A stretch of 64,000 nucleotides of DNA, taken from the NCBI GenBank assembly GCA_028752905.1, contig JAQNBH010000011.1:23640341-23704340 (forward strand), given 5' to 3'. The notes beneath the pieces are model-generated. The model was not told the origin of the DNA. It saw nothing but the letters and a program-made list of their open reading frames with translations, and ran no database searches. The stretch is from Cladorhizidae sp. MBARI D1340-BT2. Lineage: Eukaryota > Porifera > Demospongiae > Poecilosclerida > Cladorhizidae. The position numbers and the translations under genes were made by a program. This document shows, piece by piece, positions 47,313 through 56,900 of this stretch (the stretch's first letter is position 1; each line of letters starts with the position of its first letter).

Positions 47313-47800
47313 CTTACTGACGGTCGACATCCAACAACCTGCAGAAGCATCGCAAGGAGCAGACCTTGCGAGGGAACAGGCTCGAGATAAGTCATTGGAG
47401 AAGGCCCGCCAGATGGCAGGACAGAATGGTTCCCCATACCATTATCAAGGAAAGTGGCTCTACCCACAGGAGCTATGACCCGTTGGGAAATGAGATCGAG
47501 CAGCTGGTGTTAACACAAGCAAGGCAGAATCAAGCCATCACCATGGCACACTCTGTACCGATGGCAGGACATCTCGGGAGAAAAAGGACAATAGCCGGCT
47601 ACTCCGAGGTTTTTTGGGGCCTGGGGTCCACAAGGCTGTGGCAGAGGCATGCAGAAGTTGTCCTGTTCGCCAGAAAGCAGCCAGGAAGTCGTCAGCCAAA
47701 GCACCGTTACATCCCTTGCCGGTGATTTCTGAGCCGTTTGAAAGGGTAGCCATAGACATCGTGGGGCCTCTTCCAAGAACCAAGAATGACCCCTACCCAA
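47269..47800 (+). pseudogene. Integrase N-terminal piece, copy 3
   Basis: Contains the same H2C2 and AIDIVGPLPRTK pieces, with an extra C near 47465 that shifts the frame. The C run before the reverse transcriptase piece is only four bases (47790-47793), so NDPYPMPRADDLIDKLGNAR is in frame with the integrase piece. This shows that the junction was originally coding. Confidence 0.8.
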
Positions 47801-48297
47801 TGCCAAGGGCCGATGATCTAATCGACAAACTGGGAAATGCTCGGTAACTGTCAACCCTCGACTTGGCCAAGGGCGTGCCCATACGAGAGGCTGATCGTGA
47901 CAAGATGGCGTTCATTTCTCCTCATAGGAAGTACCGTTTCAAGACCATGCCATTCGGCTTGAAGGGTGCACCCACCACCTTCCAGCGACTGATGGACCAA
48001 GTGCTGGATGGCATGGAGCAGTTTGTAGCAGCACTACATCATTTTCAAGCCTACCTGCTGGGACGAACCTTCAACGTCCAGACCAACCACCGTGCTCTAG
48101 CATACATAGAGAAGATGAGGAACACTAATGATCAACTTATGCACTGGGCACTAGCCTTGCAACCCTATAATTACGCAGTAACCTATCGGCCTGGTGCACA
48201 AAATGCCAATGCTGATGGGCTATCTCGCCAAGCATGGACAGATGATGACGCCCGACCTCCGGAAGGGGAGGGAAGTGTTAGGGACCTTGTTAGGTAA
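47801..48297 (+). pseudogene. Reverse transcriptase/RNase H remnants, copy 3
   Basis: After the shared TAA the frame from 47863 stays open for 144 codons: MAFISPHRKYRF, GAPTTFQRLMDQ (CGA where copies 1 and 2 have TGA), then the RNase H end. It carries QTNHRAL where copies 1 and 2 have QTDHRAL. The palm deletion is the same. Despite fewer stops it cannot encode active reverse transcriptase. Confidence 0.85.
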
Positions 48298-48657
48298 CAC
48301 CCCAACAGCCCTAACAACACAGGAGCAACCTGCAGGTGTTAACCTGCAGAAAGCTCACGAACAAACTGTTGACCTCAAAGTTGACCACACTTATGTTAAT
48401 AGCTGCATGCATAAACAAACACACACCTGCTACTTGTATTCCATTGGATAGTCAATCAACCACATGCATGTATTTTACCTTATATGGTCATGTCCCTGAG
48501 GGGGAGGCCAGCCTAGTTAAGGGCAGCCTCCCTCTGGACAGATTATTCGGTCTTGAGTTGTGTCTTGTCGAAGTGAATAAAGTTGTTATTACTAGTTGCC
48601 TAAAGCACTAAGTGTGTAAAGCCTTAGCTAGACTGTTAGGGGTGGTGCATACTAACA
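48276..48657 (+). repeat. LTR 4 (outer right), 382 bp
   Basis: Shares variants with LTR 1 rather than with LTRs 2 and 3, and has only a five-G run. The terminal CCCTAACA is shortened to ACTAACA, followed directly by the CCATA target duplication. Confidence 0.93.
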
Positions 48658-48787
48658 CCATACCATACATATACTTTGGAAGTTGATTGGGATATTGATA
48701 AAACATCTGGATAAAGTTTCCATGTTTTGAATAACAGTCTCAAGTCAATTTTGGCAGACATGCATAATGTTGGTTGTTTCATTATAG

Positions 48788-49012
48788 TACACCACTTACC
48801 ATTCTCTCTCACCTAAATATTTTGGCTCAAGAAGAAGTGATAACCAGTCCTCTGATGGCAACTCAAGTAACTGTAAGAAGGATGAAGTTGTTGAGGACAC
48901 ACATTCACATTCTGATAGTGCAATGCCTAATCAAAATCTTGAAGGATCAATCCAAGTGTTTTTCTGTGAACTTGGATCAGTCAGAGGAGCCGACTACTTC
49001 AATGAAATGTGA
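48788..49012 (+). other. Possible terminal exon of a host gene
   Basis: TTTCATTATAG at 48787 precedes 74 open codons and a TGA (49010-49012). The sequence is polar, rich in Ser, Asp and Asn, with Tyr near the start (YTTYHSLSPKYFGSRRSD) and Phe/Cys near the end (IQVFFCELGS). It would suit a cytoplasmic tail, but there is no recognised domain. It lies 130 bp right of the LTR array and has the same orientation as the exon-like piece at 37553. The gene model is inference only. Confidence 0.35.
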
Positions 49013-50870
49013 AGGCAAGGAAGATACAGCAGTTTATATGTACAAGGGACATTTGCAGTAGTTAATGACCGGTGGATGATATCATTTCTTGCCAAGAGAA
49101 AGATAATTACAGACTGAGTCTATTCATGACTGTTGCTTAGTGGCCCTGAATATGTTGCTCTACTGACCGGACCACTTCCTTTTTCAGTTTGAAACGTTCT
49201 TCGTGGCATGATGACTAGAGTTTCCAATTTCATGCAACTCCTTGTCTCAACTTCGACAGTGATTCATGGAAATCCGTGTTTTCTGTTTTCGATAACAGTC
49301 ATAATTCTGCCATAGTTGATTCAATTAAATTTTGTTTGATGTCATTTCTAGTGTTCTCTGATAGGAGGAAGTTAGATTTTTATTTACTGTAGGCAATACC
49401 AAGCTATGGTCATTAGAAGATGGGTCTTAATTGGCTTTTGAGGATACCATGATTTAATTAACTGGGCTCGAGGAACCAATTCCATTCTGCTCAAATGCTA
49501 AATATTCTGGCAGCCTCAGAATCAATTTGAGCCTTTGATCCCACCACAGTGGGAAGCTATGACTGTTTCCACAGATGAGGTGCATTTTTAAGTGACCTTG
49601 GTGTTGCTACGTAACTGTATCTTCTAAGAAAATGTGCCAATGTAGATATTCAACATATCAGTGGAGAGCACACAGAATAAGGAATAAGTAACAAAATGGT
49701 ATAAAAATGACCTACACTGAAGTAAGGAAAAAGTTATGGTGTTGGCTTGTGGCTTGGCCCGTTCAGTTAGACAACTTCTGCTGGTCTCAGGCAGTTGTTA
49801 TGTATCAGGAGTGCTGCCTTGCCCACTCTGTGTGTCTGCCATCTGATGCCAGGCATGCTGCTCAGCCCATGTGGTTATGGTTAGGCTCCTGCCGATGCAT
49901 GCATGTCCTGATGTCCAACACATTGTGTTCATGTGTAGTCACCCATTTGGTGCATTGAGTTAGCATGCTACTTGTGCCTTGCAGAGGTACATATATGCAA
50001 GATCTGCCTCCTAGTGCAATGGGTTGGTACAAGGCTTGTGGACTGTTGCATTGAGTTTTACTTGGCTTGCTGTCTGGCTCATCGAGTACTTTGGCTTATT
50101 GCATGGAGCATTACCTATTTGCACACTTACTTCCTGGCTAGTTGGGTTAAGGCACTGCATGTCATGGGCTTATAGTTTATCTAGGCCAATCTGCCACTGC
50201 CTGCATATGAGCATGGTAAAACTTCATTACTGCCACTTGGCTTTGGTGGTGATTGTGCAGCTAACCATCTAACGACAGTCCTAAACCACCACATGATAAT
50301 TTAGCTAATTCAGCGAGACAATAATGCTTTAAAGTTACAATTGCACTAACCTAAACCGCCTACAGGTTACTGGGGACAATCAATTCTGGTTAAGTTATCA
50401 AACAATACGAGAGAATTAAAATCTGCTTTTCTCAATTTTGCTATTAGAAAGTAAACAGAAACAAAGTTCCTTCGATCAAGGACAGATTCCAAGAGCCAGG
50501 TAATTGGCTAACCCTCTAAAAATAGTTTGACATGGTAAGGGTTATGATATGCCTTGGCAGGCTGCCTTAGGCCAAGCAAATTTGGAGTTGATATACTTTG
50601 CTTGATGTCTAGCTCAGTGAATAGGTACGTGGATATTGCTGACTGTTAATTTGGTGGCTGGCAGCCTACTCTTGTCACATAGGGCGATTGTCTGGCTTGA
50701 TTCTTGGCATGTGAGGCTTGCTTACTGGGTAGCAGATGGGATGGTATATATGGCTAACTTTCTTTGCCATGCAGTTTCATACATGGTTAATGGCTTAGAA
50801 AATTAGAAACATACATACTTGTTGCTTAGCTTGGCTTGATGAGTAGTTCATACAGTTGCAGTGTGGTTTG
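49013..50870. other. Unassigned stretch
   Basis: No supported gene. 49740-50250 and 50570-50860 are enriched in loosely repeated TTGGCTTGnTG/TGGCTnG motifs, suggesting an old degenerate tandem repeat. The open frames there (up to 83 codons) share no family features. Confidence 0.45.
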
Positions 50871-51384
50871 TTGCATAGAGTCCTCCAAACTTCTCAAACT
50901 GGCCACCAAAAGGGTTCTATTCATAACTATGGCCAATGTTGGACTATTATGGTGCAAGTATGGCCAATTATACTTATCATGGTGCGAGTGTTGTCAACAT
51001 CTGGTAAGCAATGTGGTGGAAGGAAAAACTGCAAAAACCAGTCAGCACTAAGATTCTAAAATTGCCCAGGATAAAATCTCACCATAATTATGTGAGGAGG
51101 GTGAGGGGATTTTTTCCACGGTTTTGAATTTTCACACTATTTGTCATAACTTTTTTCCCCTCCATTTCTTGTAAGTTATTTTGAGGACAACTGTAGTGCA
51201 TTTGCTGCTCTTTCTAAATCTAAAGGTTTGTGCATAGCTACCTCCTAGATCAAGATTTGGTAACTAGATTGCCTCACTTATCTGTGCTTTGAATTTGAGC
51301 TTACATGACTTTCCGTGGTTGGCACAATCACTGATGTGAAAATGCATTGACAGAATCAACAAATCATCTGTCACAAGGTGCATG
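50871..51384 (+). repeat. Duplicated 0.5-kb segment, copy 2
   Basis: Aligns with 31100-31603. Starting with TTGCATAGAGTCCTCCAAAC, it keeps the same reading frame at the left end (SSKLLKLATKRVLF). It ends at CACAAGGTGCATG without the GQSIISHK minisatellite that follows copy 1. A hAT element begins 39 bp further on. Confidence 0.75.
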
Positions 51385-51598
51385 CCAGAATCATTGAATT
51401 GTTAAGCTACTGTCTGCCTGGCTAGGCCTTGGCACATTATGCTGGCATAAATTTGAGCATAATAGCTCTCCTTTCCACTTGAGCATAATTGCAAAATATT
51501 TGGGCATAATGACTCAACAAATGTGCTCAACAAAGTGATTATTGAAAAACATAATTATTACAGTTTTAAGAATTGTTAAACTCTAGCATTACTCCCAC

Positions 51599-51930
51599 TC
51601 AACGTAGTCGTGAAGCGCAGATTGCTGAGATTGTGTAAAATGTCTCTCCAAAATTGAAAAAACTCTTTCAGTTGATGCTGAGGATGGCTGAATCAAAATT
51701 ACTTTGCTGAATCCCTGACTCCACTATGGCAATGTTCCTTTATTATGCTCCCACCATTCCAAAGGGATCACTTCCCTTGCAAGTACCAGCAGCTAAATAA
51801 GATGGTAGTTCTAGCTTCAAATCAATAATGAGATCATCTCTGAAGAAAGGCAATGCCTTCAATGTGTCTACTAAAGCAGCAGTGACCTTCCCTTCCCTGG
51901 ATTGAAAAGGCGAGCACTCTTAAATGCATC
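51599..51930 (-). pseudogene. hAT transposase C-terminal (dimerisation) fragment
   Basis: Minus-strand pieces in order: DAFKSARLFNP, then LELPSYLAAGTCKGSDPFG, then IQPSSASTERVFSILERHF and SALHDYVEW. Family knowledge: hAT transposases end in a dimerisation domain with LPxYL, a DP-W segment and a QPSSAAAERVFS core followed by LxDYIEAS. Stops and frameshifts interrupt it (TAG after LLL, TAATAA after MVGA, TAG after TLP). The N-terminal catalytic part is absent. Confidence 0.85.
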
Positions 51931-52113
51931 CATAATTGGTGTAAAATCCTGAAAAACTTCACTTCAAAGTAATGGAAACCACTTGTACACAGTTGCTAGC
52001 ACAGCTCATCCAGTACTGCTCCGGCTGCAGTGCAGTAGCAATCTATTTGCAACGGCAGCTGCATTGGGCCAGTGACGTTGTCATGCCACAGAATCGGACA
52101 TAAACATTTATGT

Positions 52114-52445
52114 ATGTGTAAGTGTGATATGTGTAAGTGTTATTATTATTTCCCTGTATCACTCTTAACACTTTGATATCTGTATCACCATTGTATATAT
52201 AACGGAGTATACTGGTTCATATACCACTTTACCCTATTCTACTCTCACGCATCTATTTATAACTGTTACCTTATTTGGTCATATTTTAGTTGCCCGGCTG
52301 GAGTCTATTTAAAGTCCCAGGCGAGCCCACGTGATTCAGTTCTACTCTATACTTATGCTTAACAATTACTAAGATATTCTTAAGGCCTAAGAACCTTGTA
52401 TCTGGGAAGAAGGGGTAATTGTAGAACTCTGGTGGCAGCAATTAC
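52114..52445 (+). mobile_element. Possible LTR and primer-binding-site fragment
   Basis: Starts near TGTAAGTGTGATATG and has a TATTTAAAG TATA-like box at about 52306. It leads to TCTGGTGGCAGCAATTACC at 52430, whose TGGTGGCAGCA matches the primer-binding site of the LTR array, also two bases after a candidate LTR end. The LTR termini are not convincing and no gag follows, so this is a weak call for a related element nested in the hAT copy. Confidence 0.35.
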
Positions 52446-52843
52446 CGCTTAACTGAAACCGGGTTAGCAACCAAAGCTTAAGGTCGAGGTTGAGCATCCG
52501 TTGTGAGCTGATATTTATAAGACGCGCACAACAGACGTACTTGAATTGAATTGCAGCAGTCTCGCCTAGAGCAATAGTATCTGTGTCAGTCTCAGACACT
52601 GGTAGTGAAACAGAAGCCATGAAGGCCTGTCAGTCTGTGCATATATTTAACTCAGTCAGCTGTTTGTTTTGGCCACATGGTAGATCACATGACAAGGTCA
52701 AAGGTTAGTTTGCATGAGCATAATGGTTATATTGAGAGCATAATGATAAGGACTAGGAAGCATAATAATATGATTCTCAGAGCATAGGAGCATAGCATAA
52801 TAGCTAAAAAAAATTAGCATATGTGCCAAGGCCTATGTCTGGC

Positions 52844-53149
52844 TCTATAGTTTTGGTAGATGGCTTGCTGGTTGGAGTGGCAGGTAAATCTTCTAGGCCA
52901 GTGCCCTAGTCCATGAAGCATGTCTCTACAACACAAATCTAAATAATTTTCCTCCTAGGGTTGCCAATAAAGTTACATACTGCTGGTTGGTCCAGGTCAC
53001 AGTTACACAAGGTAAGCCTGCCTCACAATGGCTAAAGGGTGCTTGGCTGTAGGCATCTGGTACGCAAGACTTGCATTCACTCACTTGCAACTGAATACAT
53101 GACTTCTTGCGTGGCATATTGGCTGACTGGATGCCTGACTCTCTACACA
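52844..53149. other. Unassigned stretch before the minisatellite
   Basis: Nothing recognisable beyond loose TGGCTGG-type motifs. Confidence 0.5.
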
Positions 53150-53950
53150 ACCATAGTTAACTGACAATATGGCTCTCAACAAAGCTATAGTTGACTAACA
53201 GTTTGGATCTCAACACAGCCATAGTTGACTGACAGTGTGGCTCTCAACACAGCCATAGTTGACTGACAGTATGGCTCTCAACACAGCCATAGTTGACTGA
53301 CAGTATGGCTCTCAACATAGCCATAGTTGACTGACAGTATGGCTCTCAACACAGCCATAGTTGACTGACAGTATGGCTCTCAACACAGCCATAGTTGGCT
53401 GACAATATGGCTCCCAACACAGCCATAGTTGACTGACAGTATGGCTCTCAACACAGCCATAGTTGACTGACAGTATGGCTCCCAACACAGCCATAGTTGA
53501 CTGACAGTATGGCTCTCAACACAGCCATAGTTGACTGACAGTATGGCTCTCAACACAGCATAGTTGAATAATAGTATGGCTCTCAACACAGCCATAGTTG
53601 ACTTCAGTATGGCTCTCAACACAGCCATAGTTGACTGACAGTGATTCTCAACACAGCAATTGTTGACTAGCTCTCAACAAAGCCATAGTTGATTAATAGT
53701 ATGGCTCTCAACACAGCCATAGTTGACTTCAGTATGGCTCTCAACACAGCCATAGTTGACTGACAGTGATTCTCAACACAGCAATTGTTGACTAGCTCTC
53801 AACAAAGCCATAGTTGATTACAGTATGGCTCTCAATGCTCTCAACACAGCCATAGTTGACTGACAGTATGGCTCTCAACACAGTAATAGTTGACTAGCTC
53901 TCAACACAGCCATAGTTGACTAAAGTATGGCTCTCAACGCTCTCAACATG
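53150..53950. repeat. 34-bp minisatellite
   Basis: About 23 units built from CATAGTTGACTGACAGTATG followed by GCTCTCAACACAGC. The left two-thirds are regular. The right third is interrupted by shortened units (TTGACTAGCTCTCAACA) and GTGATTCTCAACACAGCAAT variants. Neither strand has real coding potential, since 34 is not a multiple of three. Confidence 0.95.
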
Positions 53951-56900
53951 CGCACCAGAGTTCATGAATTCTGGTGTGCATCAAGCCATGAACTCTGGTG
54001 TGCATCAAGCCATGAACTCTGTTGTGTATCAAGCTATGAACTTTGGTCTGTATCAAGCTATATGAACTCTGGTGTGTAGCAAAACATGAATTCTGGTGTG
54101 TATCAAGCTATGAACTCCAGTCTCTATCAAGCTATATGAATTCTGGTATGTAGCAAGACATGAACTCTGGTGTGCATCAAGCCAAGAACTCTGGCGGGTA
54201 TGAAGCTATGAACTCTGGTCTGTATCAAGCTATGAACTCGGGTGTGTAGCAAGTTATGAGGTCTGGTGTGTAGCAGTCATGAACTCTGTATCAAGCCATG
54301 AAGTCTGGCATCTCAAGCCATGAACTCTGGTGTGTTTCAACCCATGAACTCTGGTGTGCATCAAGCCATGAACTCTGGTGTGCATCAAGCCATGAACTCT
54401 GGTGTGTAGCAAGCCATTAACTCAGGCATGCATCAAGCCAGTAACTCTGGTGGTATCAAGCTATAATTCTGGTCTGTAGCAAGACATGAACTCTGGTGTG
54501 TAGCAGTCATGAACTCCGTATCAAGCATTGAACTCTAGTGTGCAGCAAGCCTTGAACACTGGTGTGTTAAGCCATGTACTCTGGTGTGTACCAAGCCATG
54601 AACACTGTTGTGCATCAAGCCAAGAACTCTGGTGTGCAACAAGCATGAACTCTGGTGTGCATCAAACCATGAACTCAGGAGTGCATCAAGCTATGTACAA
54701 TGGCATGTAGCAAGCTATGAACTCTGGTGTGTACCAAGCTATGTATGAACTCTGATGTGTAGCAAGACATGAACTCTGGCGTCCAGCAAGCCATGAACTC
54801 CGGGGTGCATCAAGCCATGAACTCTGGTGTGTATCAAGCTATGAACTCTAGTGTGTAGCAAGACATGAACTCTGGTGTGAAGGAGTCATGAATTCTGTAT
54901 CAAGCCATGAACTCTGGTGGCTCGAGCCATGAACTCTGGTGTGCATCAAGCCATGAACTTTGGTTTGCATCGAGCCATGAACTCTGGTGTGCATCAAGCC
55001 ATGAACTCTGGTATGCATCAAGCCATGAACTCATGGTGTGCATCAAGCCATGAACTCTGGTGTGCATCAACCCATGAACTCTGGTATGCATCAAGCCATG
55101 AACTCTGGTGCGCAACAATCCATGAACTCTGGTGTGTAGCAAGCCATGAACACTGGTGTGCATCAAGACATGTACTTTAGTTTGCATTGAGCCATGAACT
55201 CTGGTGTGCATCAAGCCATGAACTCTGGTTTGCATCAAGCCATGAACTCTTGTGTGCATCAAGCCATGAACTCTGGTGTGCATCAAGACATGAACTCTGG
55301 CTTGCATCAAGCATGAACTTTGGTGTGCATCAAGCCATGAACTGTGGTGGGTATCAAGCTATGAACTCTGGTGTGTAGCAAGCCATGAACACTGGTGTAT
55401 GTCAAGCCATGAACTCTGGTTTGCATCAAGTCATGAACTCTGGTGTGCAGTAAGCCATGAACTATGGTGTGTATCAAGCTATATGAACTTTGGTGTGTAG
55501 CAAAACATGAATTCTGCTGTGTATCAATCAAGCTATGAACTCCAGTCTATACCAAGCTGTATAAATTCTGGTGTGTAGCAAAACATGAACTCTTATGTGC
55601 ATCAAGCCATGAACTCTGGCGGGTATCAAGATATTCTAGTCTGTATCAAGCTATGAACTCGTGTGTGTATCAAGTTATGAGGTCTGGTGTGTATCAAGCT
55701 ATGAACTCTGGGGTGTAGCAAGACATGAACTCTGGCGTACAGCAAGACATGAACTCCGGCGTGCATCAAGCTATGAAATCTGGTGTGTATCAAGCTATGA
55801 ACTCTGATGTGCAGCAAGACATGAACTCTGGTGTGTAGCAGTCATGAACTCTGTAACTAGCCATGAACTATAGGTGTCTCAAGCCATCAACTCTGGTGTA
55901 CATCAAGCCATGAACTCTGGTGTGCATCAAGCCATGAAGTTTGGTGTGCATGGAGCCATGAACTATGGTGTGCATGAAGCCATGAACTCTGGTGTGCATC
56001 AAGCCATGAACTCTGGTGTGCATCAAGCCATGAACTCTGGTGTGTATCAAGCCATGAACTATGCTGTGCATCAAGCCATGAACTTTGGTGTGCATCAAGC
56101 CATGAACACTGATGGGTATCAAGCTATGAACTCTGGTGTGTAGCAAGCCTTGAACTCTGGCGTGCAACAAGCCATGAACTCTGGTGTGCATCAAGCCATG
56201 AACTCTGGTTTGTCAAGCCATAAACTCTGGTGTGTATAAAGCCATGAACTCAGGTGTGCATCAAGCCTTGAACTCTGGGGTGCATCTAACCAAGGACCCT
56301 GGTGGGTATCAAGCTATGAACTCTGGTCTGTATATGAACTCTCTGTGTACAAGACATGAATTCTGGTGAGTATTAAGCTATGAACTCTGGATTGTTTCAA
56401 AGCTTTATGAATTCTGGTGTGTAGCAAGACATGAACTCTGGTGTGCATCAAGCCATGAACTCTGGTGGATATCAAGCTATGAACTCTGGTCTGTTTCAAG
56501 CTATGAACTCTGGTGTGTCACAAGAATTGAAGTCTGGTGCATAGCAGTCATGAACTGTATCATCAAGCCATGGACTCAGGTGTCTCAAGCCATGAACCTT
56601 GGTGTACATCTAGCCATCAACTCTGGTGTGCAATAAGCCATGAACTTTGGTGTGCATCAAACCATGAACTCTGGTGGGTATCAAGCTATGAACTCTGGTG
56701 TGTAGCAAGCAATGAACTCTGGCGTTCAGCAAGCCATGAACTCTGGCATGCATCAAGCTATGAACTCTGGTGTGTATCAAGCTATGAACTATGGTGTGTA
56801 GCAAGACATGAACTCTGGTGTGTAGCAGTCATGAAATCTGTATCAATCCATGAATTCTGGTGTTTAAAGCCATGAGCTCTGGTGTGCATCAAGCCATGAA

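Larger units (their letters stand above)
37957..48662 (+). mobile_element. Tandem array of three Ty3/Gypsy-type LTR retrotransposon copies (four LTRs)
   Basis: The order is LTR-internal-LTR-internal-LTR-internal-LTR with periods of 3,435, 3,441 and 3,438 bp. CCATA flanks the outer LTRs only (37957-37961 and 48658-48662), so the array behaves as one insertion that later multiplied. Each internal region has a primer-binding site, gag, protease, a short integrase piece, a short reverse transcriptase/RNase H piece and a polypurine tract (GGAAGGGGAGGGAAG). The reverse transcriptase palm is deleted and shared stops occur in all copies. All copies are therefore non-autonomous and must have moved with help from a complete relative. 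Confidence 0.93.
51423..52835. mobile_element. hAT DNA transposon, 1.4 kb, defective
   Basis: Terminal inverted repeats begin TAGGCCTTGGCACA on both sides. They are flanked by 8-bp target duplications with one mismatch (TGCCTGGC at 51415-51422, TGTCTGGC at 52836-52843). Just inside both ends are repeated GCATAATA/AGCATAAT motifs. The minus strand carries the C-terminal part of a hAT transposase. An 8-bp duplication and this domain together identify the superfamily. A possible LTR fragment occupies the right half. Confidence 0.88.

Noticed and set aside
39075..47854. Minus-strand frames within the LTR array
   Set aside because: Antisense of gag, protease and integrase. They are repeated in every copy and have no domains.
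49707..50272. Cys/Trp/Leu-rich plus-strand frames
   Set aside because: Their composition reflects the repeated TGGCTTG motif. No conserved features or splice context were found.
52387..52620. 77-codon minus-strand frame
   Set aside because: It lies across a possible LTR leader inside the hAT copy and shows no domain.
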